Part shown: positions 46,255-55,146 of the stretch, piece after piece | Layout: the number at the start of each line of letters is the position of its first letter | Numbering within the stretch: the first letter of the stretch is position 1 | Origin: DASUBV01 sp963822485 | GTDB taxonomy: Bacteria; Actinomycetota; Actinomycetes; Streptosporangiales; Streptosporangiaceae | Assembly (NCBI GenBank): GCA_963822485.1 | Contig: CAWGHW010000001.1 | Location: 1 to 64,000, forward strand | Reading direction: 5' to 3' | Length of the DNA stretch: 64,000 bases | Translations under genes and position numbers: made by a program | The notes under the pieces: model-generated | Database searches by the model: none | What the model was told of the DNA's origin: nothing | Seen by the model: the letters and a program-made list of their open reading frames with translations, nothing else

Positions 46255-47442
46255 CTAGCCACGCCAGCCCGCCGCCGGGGCCAGCCGTTGCAGCCGGGAG
46301 ATCGCCGCGTTCAGGGTCGGTGTCCGCTTCGGGAACGCGAAACGCACTTTCCCCCGCCCGCTCGCGGCGTTCTCCGGTCGCCAGAACGACGCCGCGGGCA
46401 CGCAGGACACTCCGATCTCGGTGATCAGCCGCCGGGCGAAGGCGACGCCGTCACCGGCCGGGTCCAGCCGGCCGATGTCGCACAGGACGTAGTAGGCGCC
46501 ATCCGGGCGGCGCAGCGCGAAGCCCAGATCCTCCAGCGCGGCGCAGAGCAGGTCGCGCCGCTCGCGGTAGGCAGCCGCCAGCCCCGTGTAATACGACGGC
46601 GGCAGCTCCAGCGCGGCGACGCCGGCGGCCTGCAGCGGCGCGGGCGCGGCGATCGTGAGGAAGTCGTGGACCTTGCGGATCGCGGCGGTCAGCTCGGGCG
46701 GGGCCACCGTCCAGCCGACCCGCCACCCGGTAACCGCGTAGGTCTTGGACAGCGCGTTGATCGTGATCGTCCGGTCCTCCAGGCCGGGCACTCGCGCCGG
46801 CGGCAGGTACCCGCCGGGCCCGAGCTGGTGGATGTGCTCGTAGATCGAGTCGACGACCAGCACCGCGTCCCACTGGGCGCACAGCTCGCCGATGAGCGCC
46901 AGCTCTTCGGCGGTGAAGACCTTGCCGGTCGGGTTGTTCGGATGGCACAGGAACACCGCCCGCGTGCGCGGGCCGAACGCCGCGCGCAGCTCGGCCTCGT
47001 CGAAGGTCCAGTCCGGCTCGCGCAACAGCACCGGCTTCGGCACCGCTCCCGCCAGCACGGCGTCAGGTCCGTAGTTCTCATACCACGGCTCGAACAGCAC
47101 GACCTCATCGCCGGGGTCGAGCAGCGCGAACGTCACGGCGACCAGGGCCTCGGTGGCGCCGCAGGTCACGCAGATCTCCGTCTCGGGATCCACGGTCCAG
47201 CCCGGGTAGGCCCATGCGGTCTTGGCCGCGATCGCCGCGCGCAGCGCCGGGGTGCCGTAGGTCATCGGGTACTGATTGTCGTCGGCGTCAATCGCCGCGC
47301 AGGCGGCGGCCTTCAGCTCCGGCGGGCACGGGAAATCCGGGAAGCCCTGGCCCAGATTGATCGCGCCGTGCTCGGCGGCGAGCCGGAACGTCTCCCGGAT
47401 CACCGACTCGGTGAACCGGGCCACCTTGCTGCTGGTGCGCAC
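46255..47442 (-). CDS. Class I/II aminotransferase (PLP)
   Basis: 395 residues, fold-type I PLP enzyme of the kynurenine/methionine aminotransferase group. INLGQGFPDFPCPPEL marks the N-terminus; CHPNNPTGKVFTAEE, VDSIYEHIHQ with the PLP-contacting Asp/Tyr, and NALSKTYAVTGWRVGW with the PLP Lys. The substrate-carboxylate Arg is in KVRFAFPKRT. GTG 47442 with AGGGCGGA upstream is used rather than the longer open frame to 47502. Convergent with the repeat-protein gene (12 bases) and divergent from the kinase operon. Likely acts on aromatic amino acids or kynurenine. Confidence 0.9.
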   Translation of the reverse strand: MRTSSKVARFTESVIRETFRLAAEHGAINLGQGFPDFPCPPELKAAACAAIDADDNQYPMTYGTPALRAAIAAKTAWAYPGWTVDPETEICVTCGATEALVAVTFALLDPGDEVVLFEPWYENYGPDAVLAGAVPKPVLLREPDWTFDEAELRAAFGPRTRAVFLCHPNNPTGKVFTAEELALIGELCAQWDAVLVVDSIYEHIHQLGPGGYLPPARVPGLEDRTITINALSKTYAVTGWRVGWTVAPPELTAAIRKVHDFLTIAAPAPLQAAGVAALELPPSYYTGLAAAYRERRDLLCAALEDLGFALRRPDGAYYVLCDIGRLDPAGDGVAFARRLITEIGVSCVPAASFWRPENAASGRGKVRFAFPKRTPTLNAAISRLQRLAPAAGWRG

Positions 47443-47515
47443 TCCGCCCTTCCCTCGCTGACCAGCGGACTTTATCACGCAGGCCAAATGTTGAAACATC
47501 ACCGTTCACGGTGCC

Positions 47516-48733
47516 GTGGTCCTGCCGCATACTGGTCCGGTGGAACCGGCAGCTGATTGCGTCGGGCGGCAAATCCAGCCCCACGCGGGCCGCCGCAGGC
47601 GGGCGCGCCCGCGGTTAGCAGGGCCGTCCGACCAGGCCCTGCACCGGCTGGCCGGCTGGTACGCGATCGCCCTGCGCCTGGGCGGCGCGGTCTTGTTCAC
47701 CGCGGTCGCGGTGCTGGCCGCAACGAAGCAGATCTCCGGCTGGTGGCTGGGCCTGCCGCTGACTGCGCTGTGCGTGTGGTCAGCCTTCTTCACCTGGCGG
47801 ATCCGGCGCTCCGGACTGACGCCGGCCGTGGTACTGGCCGACGCCGCGGTTATCTCGGCGCTGGCGCTGGCGCAGCAGCACCTGGTCCCGGCCGTGCTGA
47901 TCAAGGACAGCACCACCTGGATGCTCCCGCTGGCCTGCACCTCGGTCTACATCCTGCAGATCGCGCTGCGGCCGTGGCTCGGGCTGCCCGGGGCCGCGAT
48001 CGTGGTCATCGCCTACGGGCTCGGCGCCGGCCACCCGGGCGATGCCTGGCTGCTGGTGGTGGAGACGATCGTCGCCGCCGGGCTGGTGGCGGTGATCCGC
48101 GGCGGCGCCCGGCAAGCGGACACGATCGTCGCCGCCGGCCTGGAGACTGAGCGGCAGATCCGGGCCGAGGAGGCGCGGCGCGCTGACGAGCGAGAGCAGC
48201 ACCGCCAGCTGCACGACACCGTCCTGTCGACCCTGACCATGGTCGCGGCCGGCGCCTTTGCCGGGCCGTCCCCGGCGCTGACCGCGCAGGCGGCCAGGGA
48301 CCTGCGCGTCCTGCAAGGGCTCGAGGGCGCCCCGCCCGTGCCGAGCGGGCCGGCGCCGCTGACTGACCTGAAACCGAAGCTGGAGCGGGCCGCGGCCAGT
48401 ACCGATGACCTGGCCGTACGGCTGAAGCTCGTCCCGGTCACGCTGCCGTCTCCGGTCGCGGATCAGCTCGTCGCCTGCGTGGGCGAGGCGCTGCGCAACG
48501 TCGAGCGGCATGCCGGAACCGGCCAGGCAGAGGTGATTGTGACCGGCGGTGCGGGCTGGGCGGTCGTCAAGATCACTGACCGCGGCCGCGGGTTCGACCC
48601 GGCTGCCACGCCGCCATCCCGCCGGGGCATCCGCGAGTCGATCACCGGGCGGATGCTGGCGGCCGGCGGCCGGGTCGCGATCGCCAGCCGTCCCGGCGCG
48701 GGCACGACCGTCACCGTGAGCTGGCCGGCATGA
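47516..48733 (+). CDS. Membrane sensor histidine kinase (NarL-type)
   Basis: 405 residues. Four to six hydrophobic helices lie in residues 40-200, followed by a coiled-coil-like Glu/Arg-rich linker, a HisKA_3-like motif REQHRQLHDTVLSTLTMVA (phospho-His near 226) and HATPase: GEALRNVERHAGTG, DRGRGFDPA, TTVTVSWPA. First of a three-gene operon; its stop overlaps the next ATG as ATGA at 48730. The GTG at 47516 is taken as start; GTG 47540 is an alternative. The stimulus is unknown. Confidence 0.85.
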   Translation: MVLPHTGPVEPAADCVGRQIQPHAGRRRRARPRLAGPSDQALHRLAGWYAIALRLGGAVLFTAVAVLAATKQISGWWLGLPLTALCVWSAFFTWRIRRSGLTPAVVLADAAVISALALAQQHLVPAVLIKDSTTWMLPLACTSVYILQIALRPWLGLPGAAIVVIAYGLGAGHPGDAWLLVVETIVAAGLVAVIRGGARQADTIVAAGLETERQIRAEEARRADEREQHRQLHDTVLSTLTMVAAGAFAGPSPALTAQAARDLRVLQGLEGAPPVPSGPAPLTDLKPKLERAAASTDDLAVRLKLVPVTLPSPVADQLVACVGEALRNVERHAGTGQAEVIVTGGAGWAVVKITDRGRGFDPAATPPSRRGIRESITGRMLAAGGRVAIASRPGAGTTVTVSWPA

Positions 48734-49848
48734 CCCAGGCCGGCCTGACCACCGTGCAGCCGGCGGCGATGATGTCCGGCCGCTACCAGCGGGCCTTCAC
48801 CGTCGCTGTGGTCTTCCTGGTCGCGGGCTGGCATCTCGCCGGAGCGGGCGGGCAGCTGCTGCATGACCGGCCGGCCTACGGCTCGTTCGCCTTCCAGGGC
48901 GCCATGTGGCTGGTCATGGCGCTGGCGATCACCGCCGGGTCGGTCCTGGTGCTGCGCGGATCGCCCGGCTGGCGCTCGGCCTGGGCGGTGGCCATAATCG
49001 CGCTGGTCGCCAGCACGGCAGCGGCGGCGGCCAGCCCGGCCGGCCAGATGCTGGCGGTCAACTGGGCGTGGGGGAGCGCCGGCTGGACGGGCGTGCTGGT
49101 GCTGCTCCGCCGCCGGTTCACCGAGCTGGCATCCTTCCTCGCCGCCGAGGCCCTGGCCACCCTGGGCGTGCAGGTGTGGGACGGGCTGCACCGCACCGAC
49201 CTGGCCGGGTTCCTCGCCGTGCTGGCCTGGTCGACCGGCGCCCAGGTGGCCGTCGCGGCGGGGGTCAGGGCGCTGGACATCGCCGCCGGCCAGGCCGCCG
49301 CGGCGGCGCGGAGTGAGGACGCCGCGCGCGAGCGGGCCGCCACCGCGGAGATCATCCGCGCCGCCCGGCACGCCCGCTGGCTGGCGCTGCAGGAGAGCGC
49401 CGTCCCGCTGGTCGCCGAGCTGGCGGCGGGTACGGCTGACCCGGGCGACGCGCAGGTGCGCATCAGGTGCGCGGTCCAGGCGGCCCGGCTGCGCCGGCTG
49501 CTGGCCGAGGGCGATGAGGTACCCGGATCGCTGGTGCACGAGCTGCACGCGAGTGCCGACGTGGCCGAGCGGCGCGGGGTTGCCGTCGAGATCGAGACGG
49601 CCGGGCCGCTGCCGCAGGTGCCCGGCCCGGCTCGCCGGGTGATCACCGACGCTGCCATCGCGATCCTGACCGCCGCGCGCAGCCAGGCGCGGATCACCCT
49701 GGCGGTGGTGGCGGCCGGAATCGCCGTCAGCTTCGTGGCCGATACCGGCGCGGTCATCCGGCTGCCCGCAGCCGGCGAGGGGGTCGCCATCGAACAGCAG
49801 CAAGACGGCGGGATGCTCTGGGCGGAGGCGCGATGGAACAGCCAGTGA
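48730..49848 (+). CDS. Degenerate histidine-kinase-like membrane protein
   Basis: 372 residues. Five to six hydrophobic helices (about 20-190) are followed by a long helical segment and a domain resembling the ATPase fold (VITDAAIAILTAARSQARI, AVVAAGIAVSFVADTG). The phospho-His motif is replaced by RHARWLALQESAV and the N and G boxes lack the key Asn and Gly residues, so catalysis is unlikely. It sits between a canonical kinase and a response regulator and overlaps both (ATGA before; 16 bases after). A partner or modulating subunit for the kinase is the best guess. Confidence 0.65.
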   Translation: MTQAGLTTVQPAAMMSGRYQRAFTVAVVFLVAGWHLAGAGGQLLHDRPAYGSFAFQGAMWLVMALAITAGSVLVLRGSPGWRSAWAVAIIALVASTAAAAASPAGQMLAVNWAWGSAGWTGVLVLLRRRFTELASFLAAEALATLGVQVWDGLHRTDLAGFLAVLAWSTGAQVAVAAGVRALDIAAGQAAAAARSEDAARERAATAEIIRAARHARWLALQESAVPLVAELAAGTADPGDAQVRIRCAVQAARLRRLLAEGDEVPGSLVHELHASADVAERRGVAVEIETAGPLPQVPGPARRVITDAAIAILTAARSQARITLAVVAAGIAVSFVADTGAVIRLPAAGEGVAIEQQQDGGMLWAEARWNSQ

Positions 49849-50546
49849 CGGTGGCGATCATCGAGGACCATCCGGTCGTCGCCGAGGGCGTGGCGTCCTG
49901 GATCCGGTCCGATCCCGGCCAGCGGGTGGGGCTGGTGTACACGGCGCGCGACCTGGCCGCGCTCGGCGCCGGGCCGCGGCCGCCCGCGGACGTGCTCATT
50001 CTGGACCTGGAGCTGTCCGGCGAGCTGGTCACCACGCAGATCCCCGGCCTGGTGGCAGCCGGACACCGGGTGGTGGCCTTCTCCGGGCACAGCGATCCGG
50101 CGATCGTGATGGAGACGCTGGACAACGGCGCACACGCCTACGTGTCCAAGGAGGAAGGCCGCGATCATCTGGTCGAGGCCGTGCTGGCGGCGGCCGCCGA
50201 CCGGCCCTACGTGACCCGGTCGCAGGCCAGGGCGATGCTCGCCGACCAGCGCCCGGCCCGGCCGGCGCTGTCGGAACAGGAGCGGCAGGCGCTGCTGCTG
50301 TGGTTCCAGGGCATGTCGAAGGCATCGGTCGGGCGGCGCATGTCCATCAGCGAGAACACGGTCCGGCAGTACATCAGCCGCGCGCGGGCCAAGTACGCGG
50401 CCACCGGGCGGACCGCGCCGAGCAAGGACGCGCTGCTCGCCCGCGCGATCGAGGACGGCGTGATCAAGGCGGGCGAGATCATGCCGTACACGTCATTCGC
50501 CCGCGCCGCGGCTCACGGCCCCAGCCTGGGTACCCCGGGCCGGTGA
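49833..50546 (+). CDS. NarL/LuxR-type response regulator
   Basis: 237 residues. Receiver: IEDHPVVAEG near residue 10, phospho-acceptor Asp in VLILDLELSGEL near 55, VVAFSGHSD and YVSKEEGRDH. The C-terminal LuxR helix-turn-helix is variant: LSEQERQALLLWFQGMSKAS, VGRRMSISENTVRQYISR, RARAKYAATGR. The last ~40 residues are an extension beyond the usual end. The start lies 16 bases inside the preceding gene. It is the output of the kinase operon; no target is visible. Confidence 0.88.
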   Translation: MEQPVTVAIIEDHPVVAEGVASWIRSDPGQRVGLVYTARDLAALGAGPRPPADVLILDLELSGELVTTQIPGLVAAGHRVVAFSGHSDPAIVMETLDNGAHAYVSKEEGRDHLVEAVLAAAADRPYVTRSQARAMLADQRPARPALSEQERQALLLWFQGMSKASVGRRMSISENTVRQYISRARAKYAATGRTAPSKDALLARAIEDGVIKAGEIMPYTSFARAAAHGPSLGTPGR

Positions 50547-50761
50547 ATGGCCCAGGACACCCAAGCCCCCCCCGGAGCTGCGCCGCAGGCGAATCGGCCG
50601 TGCGGGCTGGCGCACTGTCAGCATTCCCGATCGAGGGCGACACTGTCACGACGCCCGATCGGGTGACACGACGGCGGGCTGGCTAGGGTGCTGGCAGCAA
50701 GGCATACGAGCGCCCGGCGTGGCCTCGGCCGGGGGAGCCAGCGCGGCAAGGAGAACAGTCC

Positions 50762-51931
50762 ATGGGGATGATCACGCGGGTAGAGGTCTTCAGTTACCGC
50801 CTTCAGTACGCCCACGGCAACTACGTCATGTCGCAAGGACGCCAGGCGACCCATGAGATCGGCACGCTGGTCCGGATCACCACCTCCGACGGCATCGAAG
50901 GCTGGGGTGAGATCACCCCGCTGGGCAGCACGTATCTCCCCACCTACGGCGGGAGCATCAGGGCGGCGCTGGAGACACTCGGCGCGGTACTGCTGGGTCA
51001 CGATCCGACCAACATCGGTCGCATCAGCCGGGTGATGGACCTGGCGCTGATGGGACACGGTTACTCCAAGAGCGCCCTCGAGATTGCCTGCTGGGACATC
51101 TTCGGCAAGGTCGTCGGCAGGCCGCTGGTCGACCTGATCGGCGGCCGGCTGAATGACGACTTCCCGCTCTACGAGGCGGTGCCCCTGGGGACTCCCGCCA
51201 AGATGGCCGAATTCGTGCAGGCGCGCGGCGAGGCAGGCATTACCCGGTTCCAGCTGAAGGTCGGCGGCGATCCCGCCGACGATGTCGCGCGGGTAGTGGC
51301 GGCCAGAGCCGCCGCCCCGGATAGCGCCGTCATTGTCGCCGACTCCAACGGTGGCTGGCAGCTTCTGCAGGCGCGGCGCGCCATCCGGGGCATGGAGGGC
51401 CTGGACGTACTGGTCGAGCAGCCGTGCCGGGAAACCCCCGAGTGCGCCCTTGCGCATCGTGGATCGACGTTGCCGATGGTGCTGGACGAGAGCGTCGTCA
51501 CGGCCGCTGACCTATTCGCGGCGAGGGACGCGGGCGCCCTGGCCGTCAACCTGAAGGTGAGCCGGGTCGGCGGCCTGGCCGCCGCGGTGCAGATGCGAGA
51601 TCTCGCCCAGGAACTCGGTCTGAGCGTCTCGGTCGAGGACATGTGGGGTGGCGACGTCATCACGGCGGCGGTCAGCCACCTGGCGGCCAGCACAAGCCCC
51701 GAACACCTGATGAACGTGTCTTTTTTCAACGACTGGACCGACGGCCACGTGGCGGGGCACGAGCCACGCTCGGCCAATGGCCGAGGCCGGGCGCCCTCGG
51801 CGCCTGGCCTGGGCATCGAGGTCGATGCCACTCGGCTGGACAAGCCGGTCTTCGTGGCCGGACGAGGTTGTAGCTCTGGAAGACGAAGCCGATCTTCCGC
51901 CCCCGGTAGTGGACGAGCTCGCCGGGGCTGA
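50762..51931 (+). CDS. Enolase-superfamily (mandelate racemase/muconate lactonising) enzyme, 3' end altered
   Basis: The domain order is an N-terminal capping domain (1-125) then a barrel. Metal ligands: Asp in VIVADSNGGW, Glu in VEQPCRETPE, Asp in VLDESVV. Catalytic Lys in NLKVSRVGG and in FQLKVGG, where the first residue of the usual KxK is Gln. The natural C-terminus should be near LGIEVDATRLDKPVFVAG, at about 51866. From there the frame runs antisense into a truncated ABC-ATPase gene to 51931, so the last 20 residues are not native. The amidohydrolase at 53385 may have been the original neighbour. Likely acts on a hydroxyproline-like acid; not certain. Confidence 0.8.
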   Translation: MGMITRVEVFSYRLQYAHGNYVMSQGRQATHEIGTLVRITTSDGIEGWGEITPLGSTYLPTYGGSIRAALETLGAVLLGHDPTNIGRISRVMDLALMGHGYSKSALEIACWDIFGKVVGRPLVDLIGGRLNDDFPLYEAVPLGTPAKMAEFVQARGEAGITRFQLKVGGDPADDVARVVAARAAAPDSAVIVADSNGGWQLLQARRAIRGMEGLDVLVEQPCRETPECALAHRGSTLPMVLDESVVTAADLFAARDAGALAVNLKVSRVGGLAAAVQMRDLAQELGLSVSVEDMWGGDVITAAVSHLAASTSPEHLMNVSFFNDWTDGHVAGHEPRSANGRGRAPSAPGLGIEVDATRLDKPVFVAGRGCSSGRRSRSSAPGSGRARRG

Positions 51932-52145
51932 GCCGCGTGATGTCCTGACCGTCCACCTCGATCACGCCGCTCGTCGGTTGCTCGAGCGCGCCGAGCAGGC
52001 TCATGAGAGTGGTCTTGCCGCTCCCGCTGCGGCCGACGATCGCGACGAACTCGCCGTTGGCGACGGTCATCGTCACGCCCTTCACGGCTGTCACCGTGCC
52101 GTCGCCCGAACGGAACGACTTCGTCACGTCTTTCGCTTCAAGCAT
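51866..52145 (-). pseudogene. Truncated ABC-transporter ATPase (LolD/MacB-type)
   Basis: About 93 codons. AKDVTKSFRSGDGTVTAVKG, Walker A GRSGSGKTTLMSLLG and the Q loop FVFQSYNLV are normal for the LolD/MacB type. At the Q loop the gene stops: the following codons are the reverse complement of the enolase-superfamily 3' end. The signature motif and Walker B are therefore lost. The ATG is 2 bases after the permease stop, with AGGAG inside the permease gene, so an ancestral permease-ATPase operon is clear. Confidence 0.8.
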
Positions 52146-52147
52146 GG

Positions 52148-53375
52148 TCACTCGCTCCTGAGGACTTCGGCGGGCCTGATCCTGCCGATCATCCAGGTTG
52201 TGGCCGCGCTGGCGAGGACCGCAACGACAACGGCGGCGATCAGAGCGCCGAGAATCACTCCCCACCCGACTTGGGCGTTGATGCCGGTCAGGTGGCTGAG
52301 AAACGGGCTCGGCGCCCTGAACAGTCCCGCGCCGCCGGCCGCCGAGGACGCCCCGCTGTTCGAGACGAGCGTCGAGGTGACGGGGCTTGCGGCGATGATG
52401 CCGGCAACCAGGCCCACGACCAGGCCGAGCAGCGTAAAGGTCAGCGCCTCGCTCGTGAACTGGGCCATGATCGCGCCGTTCGAGGCGCCGATCGCCTTCA
52501 GGATCCCGATCTCGCGCTTGCGTTCCCTCACGATCAGCACCATGACGAGGAGGAGGATCACCGTGGCGGCCCCGACGGCCCCGGCGAGGCTGTACAGCGC
52601 GATGCCCTTCACGCTGTCGAGGTCGCCGATCGCCTTACTGGCATCGGTCAGGTTGCTGACCACGCTGGCCCGGGGGCCAAGAAGGCGCTCGATTGCCGAG
52701 GTAGTCGCGGGGAGCTCGCTGAGCGAGGCGACGGTGACGACGGCGGTCAAGACCTGGCCAGTGTCCCCGGTGAGGCGCTGGAGGAGCGGCAGCGAGGTGA
52801 CGACCGTGTTGTCGGCCGACTGGTTGTCGGTCCGGAAGATGGCGGCGACGGTGAGTGTCTTCCCGTAGGCAGTGAACGTCGAGCCGACCTTCAGCCCGTT
52901 CTTCCGCGCCATGCCCGTGCTCACCATGGCGACGTCCACCGAGGTCGTGCCGGACATGGCACGGCCGCGCACGATCCTGAGCGTCGAGGCGCCAATGTTC
53001 ACCGGCTCCGTCGGCTGAGCCGATCCGGAGAAATACACCGGCTGGCTTCCAGAAACTGGCGGAGTGCAGGGTTTCGGCTCACAGGCGAGACCCACCCGTC
53101 TGGCCGCCAGGCTCTCGGGGGACTTGAGGCTCGTCGAGCCGGGCTTGACGCTGTGGCGCCCGCCCGATGTATGGCATCTGGCGCCCTTCGGACAGCCGCC
53201 CGCCGTCGTGCCAAGGGTCTGCGCCGAGCCGTTGAGGCTCTCGTCGAGGCCCGTGACCCCGTGGAGGTGCGCGATGGGCGCGAGCTCGGCGGTCGTGAGC
53301 TTCTTCCCGAGCAGCATGCCGGCCGCGTAGCCGGGCGGTCCGATGGTCACGGTGTTGCCGATCGAGCTGAATGGC
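52148..53375 (-). pseudogene. FtsX-like ABC permease, N-terminally truncated
   Basis: The periplasmic MacB-like domain (TVTIGPPGYAAGMLLGKKL, HLHGVTGLDESLNG) and three C-terminal helices are present: GIALYSLAGAVGAATVILLLV, then EALTFTLLGLVVGLVAGIIA, and VILGALIAAVVVAVLASAA, with VRERKREIGILKAIGAS between, ending PAEVLRSE. The first transmembrane helix and preceding residues are missing. Upstream of about 53375 the frame reads antisense of the amidohydrolase start. The gene has lost its start and its ATPase partner has lost its end, so this is a residual piece. Confidence 0.75.
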
Positions 53376-53384
53376 CGGCGAGTG

Positions 53385-54665
53385 ATGGGAACCTCAGCCG
53401 GGCCCGTTTCCGCGGTTGGCTCACGTTTCGCGGTAGCCGGCGACCGGGTATTCGATGCGCGGGCCGGGGCCTGGGCCGACGGCACGGTGGTGCTGGTCGA
53501 GGACCGGGTGATCACCGGCATAGTCCGGTCCGCGCCGGACGGCTGGCCGGTGCTGGCGATGCCGGGCGCCAGCCTGCTGCCCGGGCTCATCGACGCGCAC
53601 ACCCACGTGCTGCTGCGCAGCAGCTGGAACGAGCTGGAGCTGGCCCGGCAGATGATCGAGGAGAACCTCGGCCACCGGGCCGCCAGCGCGGTTCAGGCGA
53701 TGGCCATCGCGCTCAGGCACGGATTCACCACGATTCGTGATCTCGGCACGGAAGGCGCCGGCTATTTCGATGTCGGCCTGCGCGATGCCGCACGGGAGGG
53801 CATGGTGCCGGGTCCGCGGATGCTGGTCGCCGGGCCCGCCATCCGGTCGACTGGCCGCTATCCGGTGCCCGGTCAGCGGCACAGCATGACGTTCCCGGTC
53901 GGCATAGACAGCTGCACCGGCGCCGCGGCCTGCCGCGAGACCGTGCGAACCCAGATCGCCTACGGAATCGACTGCCTGAAGATCTACGTCAGCGAGCGCT
54001 TTGACGCGCCCGCGGGCGACCAGGACTATCCAGACGGCCCGCTGGTGTGGACCGAGGAGGAGGTCCAGGCGCTGGTCGACGAGGCGCACCGGCAGGGCAT
54101 CCGGGTGGCCGCCCACTCGCTGACCCTCAGCGGGGCAAGGATGGCCGTGGCCGCCGGAGTTGACTCGATCGAGCACGGCTTCGCCATCTCACCCGGTCTC
54201 GCGGCGGACATGGCCGCCCGGGGCACGGCCCTGGTGCCGACCCTCCTGGTCACCCGGGAGCATGCCCGGCACGGCCCGCACCTCTCCGAGGTGGTGCGGG
54301 CCGCCCATGACCGCTCCTTCGTCAACTGCCTGGACGCGGGCGTCCGGATCGTGCTCGGCACCGATGTCGGCGGCTTCGAGTGGACCAGGGTGCCCCAGGC
54401 GCAGGAGTTCGCCCTGATGACCGGGCTGGGGATGGCCCCTGCGGATGCGCTAAGGGCCGGCACGGTGTGGGCGGCGGAGTTGCTCGGGCTCGCCGGGAGC
54501 GCCGGGGTCATCGAGCCGGGCGCGCCCGCCGACATCGTGGCCGTCGCCGGCGACCCGCTGCGGGACATCGAGTGCCTGCAGCAGGTGGAGCTCGTTATCC
54601 AGGGCGGCCTGATCGCCTGGGACGGACACCACCTGGCCTGGGACGGGCGCGACACCACCGCGTGA
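53385..54665 (+). CDS. Metal-dependent amidohydrolase (imidazolonepropionase/prolidase-like)
   Basis: 426 residues from ATG 53385. The metal site is clear: LIDAHTHVLL (HxH near residue 70), a Lys in CLKIYVSERF, VAAHSLTLSG, IEHGFAIS and the Asp in VLGTDVGGFEW. The C-terminal beta-sandwich ends ELVIQGGLIAWDG. This is the type of amidohydrolase annotated as Xaa-Pro dipeptidase-like or imidazolonepropionase. Its first codons lie at the edge of the truncated permease, so the natural promoter or start may be lost; a GTG at 53343 is in frame but inside the permease homology. The original partner was probably the enolase-superfamily gene. Confidence 0.85.
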   Translation: MGTSAGPVSAVGSRFAVAGDRVFDARAGAWADGTVVLVEDRVITGIVRSAPDGWPVLAMPGASLLPGLIDAHTHVLLRSSWNELELARQMIEENLGHRAASAVQAMAIALRHGFTTIRDLGTEGAGYFDVGLRDAAREGMVPGPRMLVAGPAIRSTGRYPVPGQRHSMTFPVGIDSCTGAAACRETVRTQIAYGIDCLKIYVSERFDAPAGDQDYPDGPLVWTEEEVQALVDEAHRQGIRVAAHSLTLSGARMAVAAGVDSIEHGFAISPGLAADMAARGTALVPTLLVTREHARHGPHLSEVVRAAHDRSFVNCLDAGVRIVLGTDVGGFEWTRVPQAQEFALMTGLGMAPADALRAGTVWAAELLGLAGSAGVIEPGAPADIVAVAGDPLRDIECLQQVELVIQGGLIAWDGHHLAWDGRDTTA

Positions 54666-54693
54666 CCAGGCGAGGAGATCAGCGGAAAGCGCG

Positions 54694-55101
54694 CTAGGCG
54701 GGATCCGCCGGGATCGGCTCGGCTAGGGGCGCCCGCCAGGCGGCGGCCGGGAAGGGGTCGCCGAAGTACTGGGTCTCGTGGGTGACCAGATCGTCGGTGA
54801 GCTCCATGATGCTCACCGAGTAGCTGGGGGCGCCGTCATAGGTGATCACGACCTCGCTCACCCAGAGGTCGCCGCCGCCCTGGATCCGCCGGACGGTGAA
54901 GTGGCGTTCGGCGGGGTGGCCGCCGCGCTGGGCCCTGATCTTGGCCCGGCCGCGGAAGCGCTCCCCGGACTGGGGGTAGTCCAGGATCCCGTCTTCCGCG
55001 TAGATCGCGTGCTCGGTTTCGCTGTCCCCGCTCTCGGAGGCCGTCCAGTGCTGCTCGATCCGGACTCGGGTCCTGGCGTCACGATCCATTGTCCTGTTCA
55101 C
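54694..55101 (-). CDS. SnoaL-like (NTF2-fold) protein
   Basis: 135 residues. It has the NTF2-fold pattern: IYAEDGILDYPQSGERFRG after a first helix, then HFTVRRIQGGGDLWVSEVVI and MELTDDLVTHETQYFGDPF. Such stand-alone proteins are cyclases, isomerases or binding proteins with unknown substrate. GTG 55101 is chosen because GGAGG lies 6-8 bases upstream. It follows the cupin gene with a 45-base gap, so both may form one transcript. Confidence 0.8.
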   Translation of the reverse strand: MNRTMDRDARTRVRIEQHWTASESGDSETEHAIYAEDGILDYPQSGERFRGRAKIRAQRGGHPAERHFTVRRIQGGGDLWVSEVVITYDGAPSYSVSIMELTDDLVTHETQYFGDPFPAAAWRAPLAEPIPADPA

Positions 55102-55146
55102 CTTGGCCTCCTTCCCGCGCCCGGCCGGCTGCACACTGCGTGGCGG

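Noticed and set aside
52271..53740. 489-codon plus-strand frame
   Set aside because: Antisense to the FtsX-like permease piece and then overlapping the amidohydrolase in another frame; composition is shadow-like.
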